A stretch of DNA of 64,000 nucleotides from Amphibalanus amphitrite. Its lineage: Eukaryota > Arthropoda > Thecostraca > Balanomorpha > Balanidae. Position numbers and translations under genes: made by a program. The stretch lies in contig NW_024881569.1 of the NCBI RefSeq assembly GCF_019059575.1, forward strand, positions 806,001-870,000, written 5' to 3'. Below are positions 1 to 12,800 of this stretch, in pieces. The notes under the pieces were generated by a model. The model was given only the letters and a program-made list of their open reading frames with translations, ran no database searches and was not told where the DNA came from. Positions within the stretch are counted from its first letter, which is position 1. Every line of letters starts with the position of its first letter.

Positions 1-111
1 TCCGGCTCCGGCTCCGGGTGAAATGTTATGGCGGCTCCGGCTCCGGCTCCGGCTCCGAGTAAAATGGTCCGGCTCCGGCGGCTCCGGCTCCGGCTCCGGC
101 CTCCGACTCCG
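1..111. repeat. GGCTCC hexanucleotide arrays with AT-rich spacers (copy 1)
   Basis: Short arrays of GGCTCC are separated by AT-rich spacers of about a dozen bases (for example GTGAAATGTTAT and GAGTAAAATGGT). The same arrangement recurs at 1053-1177, so this is a defined composite repeat and not a plain microsatellite. It begins before the window. Confidence 0.8.
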
Positions 112-1052
112 ACTCAGTACATCCCCTATGCAATCAATTAAATACGGGTGGAAGAAAATTGGATTGGTTATACGCGTTACTCTTTGCCATGACCGGCTCA
201 TGACCGCGTCCCCGCGCAAACGCACCTCGGAGAGAACTGGCAGAACAAAGGACTAGGAAGCGATGGCATTGGAAACGCAGTCGCCGCGAATCGGAGTTCA
301 CTGAACCATCGTAAGCTGACACCCGTCTCGGCAGAGACGGTGCTGGGAGTCGCAGTCCACTGCACTGGCTTGAAAACAATGGCCGTCACCTGATGACCGG
401 TCCTCATGTTCTGGGGATGCAGTAGACGTGGGGGGGGGGGGGGGGAGGAGCAGACAGGAAGTTGATTGCGTACTGTGGGATACTGGGGATATTCGGCTTT
501 TTTCATTCACTTGATTGCCCATGACGTAAGTACATACCATATGTTTAGTGTTTCCTCTCTGTCGCTACTGTGTCCCGTGCTGCGACCCATTCCCGTTTGG
601 CTGTTGTTGGCCGTACTCACCCATTTTTCGGTTGCGCTCCTCATCCGCCACAACCGTGGGTGAGACGACGTCGGACGAGAGAGGGAGAGAAGTAATAAAA
701 AAAACGAAAAAGAGACGGAGGAGACAATGTTGAGGACATTGGCGCCGTTGGGGATGGGGGGTGGGAGACGCGCCACTCGCGGCCCGCCTCTGTTGTCACC
801 GTCGTCCCCTCTCACTGACTGACGACTGTCCTCTCGTCTCCTCCCTCGCCCTCCCCGCCCTCGCCCCTCCCCACGGACTGCCGCTCCCCAACCCAACTCC
901 GACCCAGCTGGTCTTCACACTCCAGAGGGGCCACTAAACTTTATTAGGGGACCCTAATACCGATTCACTGCCTTGTACTGTCAAACCGAACTAGGTCAAT
1001 TATTTTTTTTCCTCTTCAAAAAATAAAAAGGAGCCGGAGTCGCCCCCTTTTT

Positions 1053-1177
1053 TGGCGGCTCCGGCTCCGGCTCCGGCTCCGGTCTATATTGTTTCACGGC
1101 TCCGGCTCCGGCTCCGGCTCCGGGCAAAATATGCCGGCTCCGGCGGCTCCGGCTCCGACTCCGGCTCCGGCTCCGCA
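1053..1177. repeat. GGCTCC hexanucleotide arrays with AT-rich spacers (copy 2)
   Basis: Four to five GGCTCC arrays are spaced by CTATATTGTTTCAC and GCAAAATATGCC. The layout matches the array at the window start, about 1 kb away. Confidence 0.8.
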
Positions 1178-1934
1178 TCCCTGTTGTCAGGGGTCACTAG
1201 GCACACGCCGAACCTTCCGTAACTGCGGGCAGGCGTCGTCGTTAGAATACATCATCGTCGGTTGGTACTTATTCATGCCATTTATGATACATAGGCCATT
1301 TCACGTTTACTTGTGAAAGCAGCAGTCTGTCCCGTCGCCCGCATAGGTGACGGGATGCATTGTTCTCGTTGTAGTTCGGTTTTACGGCACTTATCGTTTT
1401 CAAATTTTGATCACTGTCAATATTTCTGAGAGTTGAAATGGTTAATGGGTTATGTTCATGCATACTCTTGTGTTTGCCTTCGTTATTGACTCATGCGTCA
1501 TATAGGTGACTCGGTGGAGGAGTGGTGTGACCGTTTATTCGTCACGTAGCCTTTGTCTGTCCCCTCCTCACGTCACTGTATCCACGGCTGACGTGGAGGA
1601 ACTCCCCCTGCATTCTCCTTCAGGGCCCGCTGCCAGCTCCTTCAGTGACTCACACTTCGCGGTGGGGCGCTCTTCCGGCACTACTGGCACGCCCAGAGTA
1701 ATGTGCCATACCGAGTGCCGTCACACAGGCACGCGCTACGCCAGTCGTCTTCCCTCGGCCTATCTCCGTTCGGCGCCAGTATGATCGAAAGAGTGCTCTC
1801 GCTGGCGCCGGCGTGGCGTGCGCCCTGACGCGCTCCAGGCGTCCGTGATGTCAGACGCGTGGTATGAGGCCGAGATAGTGAGATAGTGGGCGAGGGTGCC
1901 ACACCGTGCGCTCCTACACATCGGGCCGGCGACT

Positions 1935-2096
1935 TCACCATCGTCACCATCGTCACCACCATCACCAAGGACAGCATCATCATCACCAACATCACTACCG
2001 TCATTTATACCATCATCGTTATCATCAACACGGTGACTGTTTTATCATCATCATCATCATCAACAACAACATCAGCATAATCACCATCATCACCAA
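1935..2096. repeat. imperfect ATC/CAT trinucleotide microsatellite
   Basis: A long imperfect run of CAC/CAT/ATC triplets. Open frames across it are His/Ile/Thr repeats with no protein character. Confidence 0.8.
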
Positions 2097-3672
2097 GGTA
2101 AACAGCAGCAGTCTGCTTCTTCGGGCGCCGCCCACATGCGACCCAGGCGCCTCGACCTCCCTGCCTGATGTCCCCCGCGTTGGTCCGTTCAAAAGTCGAG
2201 GGTCACCCGACGCTCCGACGCTCGACAGTCATCGCCTTGCCGCCACATGTGTTCCATGGTTTCCTAGCGACAGCTGTTAGCTGCGCGGGGGGGGGGGGGG
2301 GCGAGCCGCGAGTCACGCGGTGCACAGCGTTGCAGTTGCAGCGTCGCTGTGGTTCCCCCCGCCGGGGTAACGGTCGGTTTGCCGAACCGCGGGACATTTG
2401 GTGGCCGAGGAAATGAGCTGTCGAGTGTTGCGGCCTCCTGCTGTGTCCATGGCTTCTGTGCAGGACGGATGGTGGCTAGAATCATTCATGCGCCTGCTGT
2501 TTGTGGTCCAGGTGGGAGGTGTTCCATTATTTCTTCATTTCCTACGGTTACCATAAATCATGTAGGGCTGGCGTGCGCCGTGGAATCTTGCAAGAACTTA
2601 TCGATAATCTTTCAACTACATCTGGACGGTAGGCGCCAACTCATGAAGCTATCTACGACTCCGTCCAGAGGGCAATTTCATAGAGGATCTGGAGGTCATC
2701 CATCTTCCGTGCTCCCGCCCCGGTCCGCTATACGCCACCCTCCTTCATAAAGCTAACTCACCCCTCCCATGAGTCACCTCCCCCTCCCCGCGCCTGGTCG
2801 TGTCGGCTCGTTACCAGTGGACCACGAGGGACCCCCAAGGCCGCTAAAGCGACGCCGGCGACTCGACGCCTGCGACGAACCACGCCCGCCGGCTGGCGGC
2901 TGAGTCATCGAAATGACGTCATCCGAACCGTTCCCGGGCGGAGTGTCATCTGTGACAGACGCCAACGGGATGACAGCTGGCGCGTCGGTGGGGGGCGGGT
3001 GACGGAAATGACGGGGGTGATAGTACAGGGTTGGCAAATATACTACCCCTGTACCGCAGGAATTCTAGCTGAGTCCACAGATCGGAAGAGTGACTTCACT
3101 GTTTTATCAACAAACTCGGGATCAACTCAGGGGAATTGCCCTTGCCCCCGCACCGTTCGTCCCTTTGGAATTTCAACTCCCAGGCTGAGAACAGCTCCTC
3201 GGCCTGGGAGCTGCCGAGAAGCAGCTCCCTCGACCTCTGGTAGCACTTGTCCTGCCCGAGGCGCCGTCCTGATCCACTTCCAGGGCAGTTCAGGGAGGGC
3301 CCGATCGATAACGTGACATGTCACCGGCTGTTGGAGCCCTGTTCGGCGGAACGGGCGTGGCAGGCCAAGGCCAGACCCCTCCCCCTCCCGCAGGCCCGTA
3401 CCGCTGATTCAGTTCAATGATTGATGAGGACGCCGCGAGTAGAGCGTCGTGCGCGACGTTCTCGGAAGCAGGGTGTTCAAACGCACGACATAAATCAACT
3501 CAACGTCTTTGTGGTAGATTTGGTCCCGGCCATACATAGATCGCGCCAGCTGCATTGATCCCTACCAACTCAACTATCAGGCATGTTTACTTCCTATAAT
3601 TCCTATTGATTACCAGGGGTTGACTGTTTTTATCATTGCACAACCTAACCAATCTCGTTTGTCTGCCCGCAG

Positions 3673-3819
3673 TCGCCTACCCGGAAGATGAGTACATCTT
3701 TGACGAGGAGGCCGAGGAGACGGTGTCGTCGCACGTGCCCAAGTTCACCAGCCAGCCGCTGGACCTGGCTGTGAAGGCTGGTGACACCGTCACCTTGCCC
3801 TGCCGGGTGGATAAACTTG
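3673..3819 (+). CDS. exon 1 seen (linker and first half of Ig domain 1)
   Basis: The acceptor is ...TGCCCGCAG and the donor G|GTGAGT; both ends are phase 1. The exon encodes an acidic linker (YPEDEYIFDEEAEE) and then PKFTSQPLDLAVKAGDTV followed by TLPCRV, the B-strand cysteine of an Ig fold. The incoming phase means at least one exon with the start codon and signal peptide lies upstream. The acidic stretch before the first Ig domain is unusual but not diagnostic. Confidence 0.82.
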
Positions 3820-6800
3820 GTGAGTGTCCGACACCGCAGGTCCGGCTGATGGGTAACTCTTATTGCATGTCAGTAACGAATCTTATTGAATGTAAGTACG
3901 TACCCGGCCTCTACTGCCGTCTGTTATTTACCAAGAATGTTCACGCTTTGACAATGATTTTTAATACAGCATTCCCTTGTGACGATTCTTTAGATTCTGA
4001 CGATCTAAAAAGTATTTTTTGTTTAATAAACTTGGTTATGATGATGATGATGATGATGATTCCCTGGACCTTGTCTTAGACATGTATGACCCCCTCGCTT
4101 CCACTATGTCCAGGTGACGTGGTGGTCCGTTGGACGGCTGGTGATAATACGCTGAGCCCCCCCCCCCTCCCCTTGTCCAGGTGACGCGGTGGTTGTGTGG
4201 AGGGCCGGTGATAACACGCTGACCTCCCCTCCCCTTATCCAGGTGACGCGGTGGTTGTCTGGAGGGCCGGTGACCAGACACTGTTCACCGGCGACTACAA
4301 GACGACCTCGGACAGCCGGTACAGCCTGCAGGATCCGGGCCAGCTGGGAAACAGCCTGGTGATAGCCGGAGTGGACCAGAAGGACAGTCCGGAGTACCAG
4401 TGTCAGATCAGCTCCAGCACGCCGATCAACCTCAAACACCACGTTAGGATTCAGGGTTGGTACTGAGGATTGGAGCAGGACAGGGTGCAGGGTGGAAAGG
4501 CAAGGGGCAGAGCTCTACAAGGGTCTTGCTGAGATGTTTCGGCACTGTGTAAGGCAATGATTTAAATGCTTAACGATACAAGGATGCTGCTTGTCTTGGA
4601 GTAGCGCTACAAGCCATCGAAATGAAATGCGAGATGTGCGATTCATTTGCTGCTGAAGCCGGTGAAGCACGTGGCTTGTGATCCTGAACTGCGTTGTCCG
4701 CCCATTTGTTATTTGCAAATAAAAATATAATTCATTTTTATGTTTTTCGTACTCCAGCGTAGATGGGTAGCCATACGGCTTCCACGGTTGACAGTGATGA
4801 CATCAGTCATCTTTTGCAAACTTGTTAAAGATTTGGGCTGTACGGGGATATCTTTAACGAGTTTGCAAAAGATGACTGATGTCATCACTGTCAACCGTGG
4901 AAGCCGTATGGCTACCCATCTACGCTGGAGTACGAAAAACATCATCTCACGCTCTCAGTCCCAGCGATAAAAACAACACCTAAGAATTCATTTTTATATC
5001 AGGGTATATTTTTTATATTGCACTGTTAAGCGTACATTACCATTAGCTCCACCCACCATTGCTTTTCCTGGTCAATAAATTAATTTCATTTTTCATTTCA
5101 GTCGAGAAAATAAACCGACCTATGTGGCTTGACCGCGAGCCATGCACCATGACCACGCACCGTGCAAATAAACTCTACAGGGGGGCCCAACGGACGCAAA
5201 GTCTACTCGTAACCTTGATCTAAGACAGGACATTCATTGTATACGGTTTGAGTTATGTTACATGTGAGCGGAGTGTGATCTGTGGGTTGTAATACTTTTG
5301 CGCGCCTTCATGCACTTTTTTATACGTCGTGCACTTCAATTCATTTCATGTCATTATTTACCTACGTGCTATCTCGGGCAGACCAAGACCCATCTCATCA
5401 AAGCCACTTAAAACTCTGGCTAAACCCAACAAATCCAAAAGATGGTCTTGTTTGACCTCAATGGGACTCTGCTAGCTTCAGCCAGCACAAGACTAACCCA
5501 GCTACCTCAACATATACTCTCGTGTGAGCTGGCCTACCCCCAGACTGATCCCAGATGACCCCAGCTGACCCTGACTGTAAACCGTGCGTCTCCACAGTGC
5601 CTCCAACAATCACTGTGCGGCCCGAGAGCCGTATCAAAGTGGTGGAGGAGGGCAATGAGGTGGTGCTAGAGTGTATCGCCAGCGGCTTCCCCGTCCCCAT
5701 CGTCACCTGGACCAAGAAGGTGAGAGAATGGTGACCTCCGGAACGTATTTTGACCAACAGACGACAGGGCAGCTCAGCTGATAATTATGCGTATTGTGGC
5801 TGTTTTTCGTAAAATGTTGTGCAGAATGCCGTATCGGACTTTTATTGTATCGGTATTTTGTTTTTGCAAAATTATTGACATACTCTTTATTGTATCGATA
5901 TTTTGTTTTTGTGCCAAGGATGTGCCTCCTAGACGTTGATTGTCGATTGAAATCACTTCGCCAGCATTGTCACATCATTTCATGTGTTTCGCAAGCCTGT
6001 CCCTTGTGCCTCTGCTTCTATCCTCACGTTTTTGTATCGTTCCGTTACCTCAGGGTGATCTGTTGCCGTACCAAGAAAAGAAACACACCGGTAAACGGCT
6101 GGTGATCCCTGCTGTCAAGGGCGCTCACGTGGGCGACTACTTCTGCACGGCGGAGAACGGTGTCGGAGATCCAGCCACCGAGCACATCCGACTCGAGGTC
6201 AACTGTGAGTAGCGTGCAGGGAGACGATGCTGCTCTACTATCACCTCGAGGTGAAATGCCAAACGAAACGGAACCGGGGAGGTTGTCGGAAAGTGGACAG
6301 TTCGAATCAAGCTAAATGTGGCTGAAAGGGCTGAAAACTTTACCGTATTCCGACTGGCCAGATTACCTCTCCTTAACCTTGTGACGATTTTGTTCTGTCT
6401 GCCTACTGTCGTGTCTGGTGTCTGATTATTTGTCTGCAACATTGTGTTTATGGTTGTTGGGTTTTCCGCTGTGGCCAGCTATCTGATGATTACGTGTCAC
6501 GGCTTAAATATAGTTTGACGTGTGTTATTTCTGAGAAACACCGATAGTAAGCCCTGTTGCTTTTCCTAAACAACCCCTCTAAGCCTCAGACAAGCCATAT
6601 ATCTCCAGCGCCAGACTTTCTCGCTGTGACGGCCAAGTCGAGGCGGGTCTGTTCCATTTGGCTGGTGCGACACACCGTCTGCCGAGCGCTGCTCCGCCAC
6701 CTGTCTGTATCAGTCAGCCCACATGTGTGTCGGGAATGGGCGGCCACCTGTGGCCGGCCCGGTGCACATGTGTGCTCGCCGCCCACTGACCCAGGCATAG

Positions 6801-9800
6801 ACATTGTCTCACACCCTTCCCTTCCTCGGCCTATTGAACGGTACCTCCCTTTCCTGAGCCTTTGAGACAATGTCATATGCTCCCTGCTCCTGAAACTCCA
6901 AGGCAGTGCAAATTTCTGTATCTTCATGTCTTCTCAAACATAGCTTCTTCCTTCCTTACCTGTCCGAAACCACGCCCCACTTACCACTCCCTGACCTCCA
7001 AAGTTAATTGCCCCTCTCCCTTCTCCCTCGCCTCTGATACCGAGCCCTCTCCCCTCTCTCCCTAACCTCCGATTTAGCATCCCACTCCCCTTCTCCCTCC
7101 ACCGTTACCGTTCGTTTCCCTGCGCGCCCAGCCGCCCCACCTGTCGCCGTTAAGCACGCAGCTCCGCCAAGAAAAACACAGAGTGCTCCGCTTCGCCGCA
7201 TTCCTCAGCGATGGTGACGTATTCAGGCCGGGCGGTGTCTGCGGGCTCCCCAGCGTTGGGGAGAGGGGCCAGACGGCGGCTGGTAGCTCTTGGACGCTGA
7301 GTCTAGGAAGGCGCCAGACGGGACTGGTGCAGTGGATGTTGGACGATGACGAGACCGAGGGCTTTGATCCCTAGGTTCTTCGTACACGGATGAAGCGGAT
7401 ATAAACCAGATGTTGAAATGTGTTTTAGAGAGGGATCTCATTTGATCGCGTTCTGCGTTGCCGATGACGTATGGTCATGAGTTAATTAAGCGGCTGCAAA
7501 TATTGATGTAAGACATCGGCATGCATGATTCTTTGTTGCATACTGGTGATCTCATTTTAGCATATAAGCGATTAGTCGTCTTGCGAAAAGCCATGTGCCA
7601 TGTGCCCGTTCACGGCTCAACGATGTCATATTTCTAAAAAAAAAATAGCAAAACCATTTAGAAGTTTTTCGCAATGGATTTGTTTTATTTCACTTTGCCC
7701 TCATATCACCTTTCTATGGATAGGTACATGACAGAAAGTGATTGCCGGTTTTCTATGGAGTAGAATTAGTGCTTATTATGTCAAAAAGGTTGTTGAAATT
7801 CGCCTAATTAAAACTAGACTGTTTTTACGCATCTCTTTTATTTCAGTGCATTTTATAGCTAACAGGCTTACATAGCTTTGGTCAGAAGAGCCGTTCGTAG
7901 TCCTTTTTCGTTTCCCGGACATTCGCTTTATTTTGAAGCTCGCGATTATTACCTGTCCGCGGAAGGGTTAACAGACTAGTTAGTTTGCTGCAGAGGCAGG
8001 GGCGGTCGCAGACTTGGAGTTTGGGGGGGGCCAACTTGTCAAAGGGGCCCCTTCGCTCACCCGGGGGGCCCGGTGCTAGCTTAAAGGGGCCCATGGACGT
8101 AGTGCACGGGTGCAGAAATCCAGGCCATGGCCGGTGAAGCTGGGGGGGGGGGGGTAGGGAGCGGCACCCGAGAAGAGGCTCATTGCGAAATGCGAGCTTT
8201 GAGGGTGTACCATGTCGAAAAGGTACCGATAAGTGCAGTTTGATGCATTGATATTGTCAATAATTCACGCAACTGTGAATGGACTACCGCAAAAGTGGCG
8301 GCGCGGCTAACTTTGCCATTTTCTAAGATCATCGTGCTAAAACTTTTGACAGTGGGTCATCGGTATCTGTTCACTGTTCAATCACATGTGTTCCGTTTCA
8401 TCTTCTTTTTTTTTTTTTACTTGAGCACAAATGTAAGTTTTGAAGGCCATTGCAGTAGCAAATGCTTCGGAAGATGGGTAGTGAGCCAAATATCCTAAAT
8501 TTGTCGTGCTGCATGGAAAGTAGTGTTGCTGAGAAAAGGGGGGTTTGTTCCAGATTATTGTGGAGGCAGAATACATTGTCTGCACCCACTGCAGAATTAT
8601 TGTTGGTGCAACTGCGCCCACTGCACCCATGGTTCCTACACTTATGGGCCCATCGATAGCGCTTTGGCGATACCTATCGCCTAGAGGCTGCAATGGGGCC
8701 CTTAGAGTACGGTGTCAGACCCCCCAGAGGCCGGCGTTGGACCCAAGGGTCAGCGAAGGGCCTCAAAGGCCCCAGGTAGGGCCCCAGAGGCTGATGTGGG
8801 CCTTCAGAGGCAAGTGCGTGACGCCCAAAGGTAAGGCTTGAGCCCCCCCCCCCCCGAGAACATAATAGGGCCATCAAAGGCCGGTGTGGGACCTTAAGAG
8901 GCTGGTTTGGGCCATTAGGGGCCAGTTTACGGCCCTCAGAGACCAGTGCAGGGCCTGCAAAGGGCAGTTTGAGACCATCAGAGACCGAATTGGGCACTCA
9001 AAGGCTAATGTGGGTCCTTACAGGCCAGCATGGAGCCCTCAGAGGTTACCGTGGGGCTCTAAAAGACCGACATGGGCCGGCGTTGGACCCAAGAGGCCAG
9101 TAGAGGGCCGTCAAAGGCCACGATGGGCCCTCAGAGGCCGATGCGGGCCCTTAGAGGCCGGCATCGGGTCTTCAGAAGCCCGTGCGGGGCCCTCAGAGAC
9201 TAGGGTGGGTCCTTACAGGCCAGCACAGGCCCTCAGAGGTCAGTGTGGGGCCCTAAAAGACCGGCATGGGCCGGCGTTGGACCCCAGAGGCCAACAGAAG
9301 GCTCTCAAAGGCCAAGATGGACCCTCAGAAGCCGATGCTGACCTTTAGAGGCCGGCATCGGGTCTTATGAATCCAGTGTGGAGAGGCCCTCAGAGGCTAA
9401 TGCGAGCCCTTACAGGCCAGCATGGGGCCCTCAAAGGTCAGAATGGGACCCTAAAAGACTGGCATTGGCCGGCTTTGGACCCCAGAGGCCAGCAGAGTGC
9501 CCTCAAAAGCCAAGATGGGTCCTCAGAGGATGATGCGGGCCCTTAGATGCCGGCATCGGGTCTTCAGAATACAGTGCGGGGCCCACAGAGGCTAATGTGT
9601 GTCCTTACAGGCCAGCATGGGCCCTCAGAGGTCAGTGTGGGGCCCTAAAAGACCGGCATGGGCCGGCGTTGAACCCCAGAGGCCAGCGGAGGGCCCTCAA
9701 AGGCCAAGATGGGCCCTTAGACGCTGATGCAGGCCCTGAGCGACCGGCATTGGGTCTTCAAAATCCAGTGCGGGGGCCCTCAGAGGCTAATGTGGGTCCT

Positions 9801-12800
9801 TACAGGCCAGCATGGGGCCCTCAGAGGTCAATGTGGGGCCCTAAAAGGCCGGCATGGGCCGGCATTGGACATCAGAGACCAGCGGAGGGCCCCCAAAGGC
9901 CAAGATGGGCCCCCAGAGGCCGATGCATGCGGGCTCTTAGAGGCCAGCATCGGGTCTTCAGAATCCAGTGTGGGGCCCTCAGAGACACTTAAAGGCTAGT
10001 CTTGGGACTTGAGAGACAGAAATGAGGCCACCAGAGGCCGGTGTGAGGCTCTCAGACGCCGGTTGGGCCCCTGAGGCCGGTTTAGGGGCCCTCAAAGGCC
10101 AGTGGAGGGCCCTCAGAGGTCAATATGGGTCCTCAGCGGTCAATGTGGACGCTTGACCGCCACTGAAGGGCCCTCAGAGGTCAGTGTAGGACCCTCAAAG
10201 ACTGGTATGGGAGCTGTTAATAGCTGGCGTGGGTTTCTCGAGCCTCGTGACAATCGAATACGGGCCAGGGCCCCATACGGCCATGGGGGCCCATCGGTTG
10301 TTTGGGGGGGGGGCAAATGATATGATGGCCCCCCTGATTTGACTTTGGGGGGGGCATGGCCCTGATGCCCCCCCCCCCCCCCTGCGACCGCCACTGTGCA
10401 GAGGCACTCTCTCAGACCTGAAGTGCGGATGACGTTGTTAGCTGTTCACCTGTCCGTTATTGATGTTTTTTGTCTGTGTGCCCATCCAGTTCTGTCGACT
10501 TATAGCGCAGTTACCCATCTGTTGAAGATGTTTGTGCTAGCCTGATGCCCCTGTTGATGCAGGTTGTGCTCTGTGCGTCTGTCGTGGATAGATGTTTCTT
10601 CGTTGCTGCCGTTGTTGATGTGTGTTTTCTTTCCCGTTACAGTTCCGCCTCAGGTGGAGGTGGACAATGACATCGTGTATACCGGCGCTGGCCACGAGGC
10701 GGCCGTCGAGTGCAACGTTAAGGGACAGCCGCTGCCAGTGGTGAGAAACCCGCACCTCACATCTCACACTTCACATCTCCACACCTCACGCTCCACGCCT
10801 CTCGCTCGGCTGACTCGTCCTGCACCGTTCTGGTGAATTCCCGTATACTTAGAGCTGAACGCCATCTGACCATTCACCCGTCAACAAAGCGTATTTTTTA
10901 CAAACTGAACCTGTCTTCTCCACACGTCTGTTATTGTTTATCTTTTGCTCATGGGGTTTCCCTCCTCACGTTTTTCTAGAAATATGTTAAACCATTCTTT
11001 GTCACGTCCATTTATCTAAACTGTTTTCCAGATGTTCTCACTGAAGCCGACCCCGCCGAACTTTTAAAATCGTTCACAGAACGTGGGTGTATGTTTTACG
11101 CTTGTATCCGGGAGTTTTCTAGTCAAACTTAGTCTGCTATCCGGAGCTGATACTTTGTGGAAGGGCATGGGGGTCAGATTGGTTCGTCCCACTCTAGATT
11201 GTCCCGTGACATCTCGTTAAAACGGCACATCTCCTCCCCCCTCAAAGTTAGACGAAGTACAGGGCGCCGCCACCCAGCAAATACTGTTAATTGGCACAAT
11301 GAGTGACGCAGGGGTCCGGGGAGATGGCTGAACGAGCAGTGTGACCAAAGAGACTGACGGGGCCCGCGGCAGAGTGGAGTGGAGGACAGAGGGGGCGAGC
11401 GAAGGACATGTGGCCGGGATGGGCCATCACGCCAGATGCACGGACGGGACTGGGTCGGCCGGGCCATAAAGTGGGCCCATAGAGGGGCGAATTGGCAGCT
11501 GGGCCGGAACGGCATCGCGTTAGGAGCGGGATAATTGTGCTGGGTGGCGATTTTCATGTCAGCCGGCCCAGTTACGGGGACAGGGAAATCGAATGCTGCG
11601 CTGGTTATTGATCGGTAGCCCGGAAATATACATACTACTCGCTTCGTCAATTTCCCTGAGAGTTCTGAGCTTGGCAGTATTTGCTAATAATCAATGGTAA
11701 TAACTTCTTTCGGTCATTTGTAAACAATGTGAATATTCAGTTAGCGCTGAAATAGGCAATAGCCCTACGGCTCACATGCATGGGACTTGTTTGGTGCATT
11801 TGATCTGGTATTTCATCTATTCTTTGCAAATAATCAGAACATAGTTTATTGCAACTTTCGGGCAAGAAGCAGACCCGAAGGTGTTTGTGCTTTGAACATT
11901 TCCCTTTTTCATCTGGCTCATATGGGCCATTATTACCTCGCGTATAATCGTTATAGAACTTGACTATTCACAGCGCCGGCACCAATCAGCCCCTCCCCCA
12001 TCTCCCATATCTAATTACGTCATTGCCATTAGCGACCCCTTCACCCAGGAACAAACACATCATGTCGGGCGTGATTTATCTGCCAGGCCACCTACGGACT
12101 CGTATTGCCCCTCTGGTGAGAGACGGGCGGGGCTCAGCGGTCGTCGGCCCGCGTTCCGACGTGCCCTCACCATCAGTTCCACTCGGAGGAGTTTTTCGGC
12201 AGCGTTTGCAAAAAGCTGTCTCCAGCACCATGCTCGCTGGCGTCAGACGGGAGAATGGTTGGGGAGGCGAGTGGCGTTGTGTCGGAGACGAAGGGGAGTT
12301 AGAACGAATGAGGTCTGTGTAAGGACGTGTGACTGGTGCCTTTAGGCATTAAGCCGCATTATGGCTCGCAAGTAGGTATATGTCAAGTCACGTAATGGAT
12401 ATAAGCAGTTGTGGAGTGGTTAGGTTGTTTTGTTGTAGGTTTGGTGGTTTTAATTCGATATGGTTCGATGCTTTTATCGGCGCAGAATCGCGATTAGATG
12501 GTATTTTCGACTGACTTTGATGGGTTGCGGTTGACTATGATTGCTGGCGGTTCCTGGTCGAGCAGCCTGGCATGTCTGCCTTTGATGCTCGCGGCACGAG
12601 CCGCCCGGTCTAATTGAATGCTTGGCAGTGATGACGCTGTATACACTGTATTCGTTGGCGGAAGTCAGCTGATAGCCTCATGGGGCCTTTGATGCGCCGC
12701 TCGTGCACTTGACTCAACCTCCCCTCAGCCCCATTCGCCGTCTCCAGCAGTGTGCTGGACGTCTGGGAGGGGAAGGGGAGGGGCAATGGTGGTCCCTTGT

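Larger units (their letters stand above)
1..3672. other. non-coding flank or intron upstream of the adhesion gene
   Basis: No convincing exon was seen. The stretch holds GGCTCC hexamer arrays (1-111 and 1053-1177), homopolymer G tracts near 431-445 and 2287-2300, an ATC-rich microsatellite (1935-2096) and otherwise unremarkable sequence. Because the first visible exon enters in phase 1, this may be intron, but the upstream exon could also lie beyond the window edge. Confidence 0.5.

Noticed and set aside
1906-2280. His-rich frame (HHRHHRHHHHQGQHHHH-type)
   Set aside because: Translation of the ATC/CAC microsatellite; no flanking protein-like sequence.
3079-3090. AGATCGGAAGAG, identical to the start of a common sequencing adapter
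   Set aside because: Only 12 bases match and the following bases differ from the adapter; a chance match in 64 kb is unlikely but possible, and there is no assembly break visible.
4740-4970. Identical 76-78-codon frames on both strands
   Set aside because: A consequence of the perfect inverted repeat at 4740-4942, not a gene.
8884-9992. Long open frames (154 and 131 codons) encoding GPQRPAWALRG-type repeats
   Set aside because: They lie entirely in the minisatellite; the 195-bp period is divisible by three, which keeps frames open. The inverted copy gives similar frames on the other strand.
11174-11650. 158-codon minus-strand frame in intron 5
   Set aside because: No recognisable domain, and codon composition does not resemble the confirmed exons.
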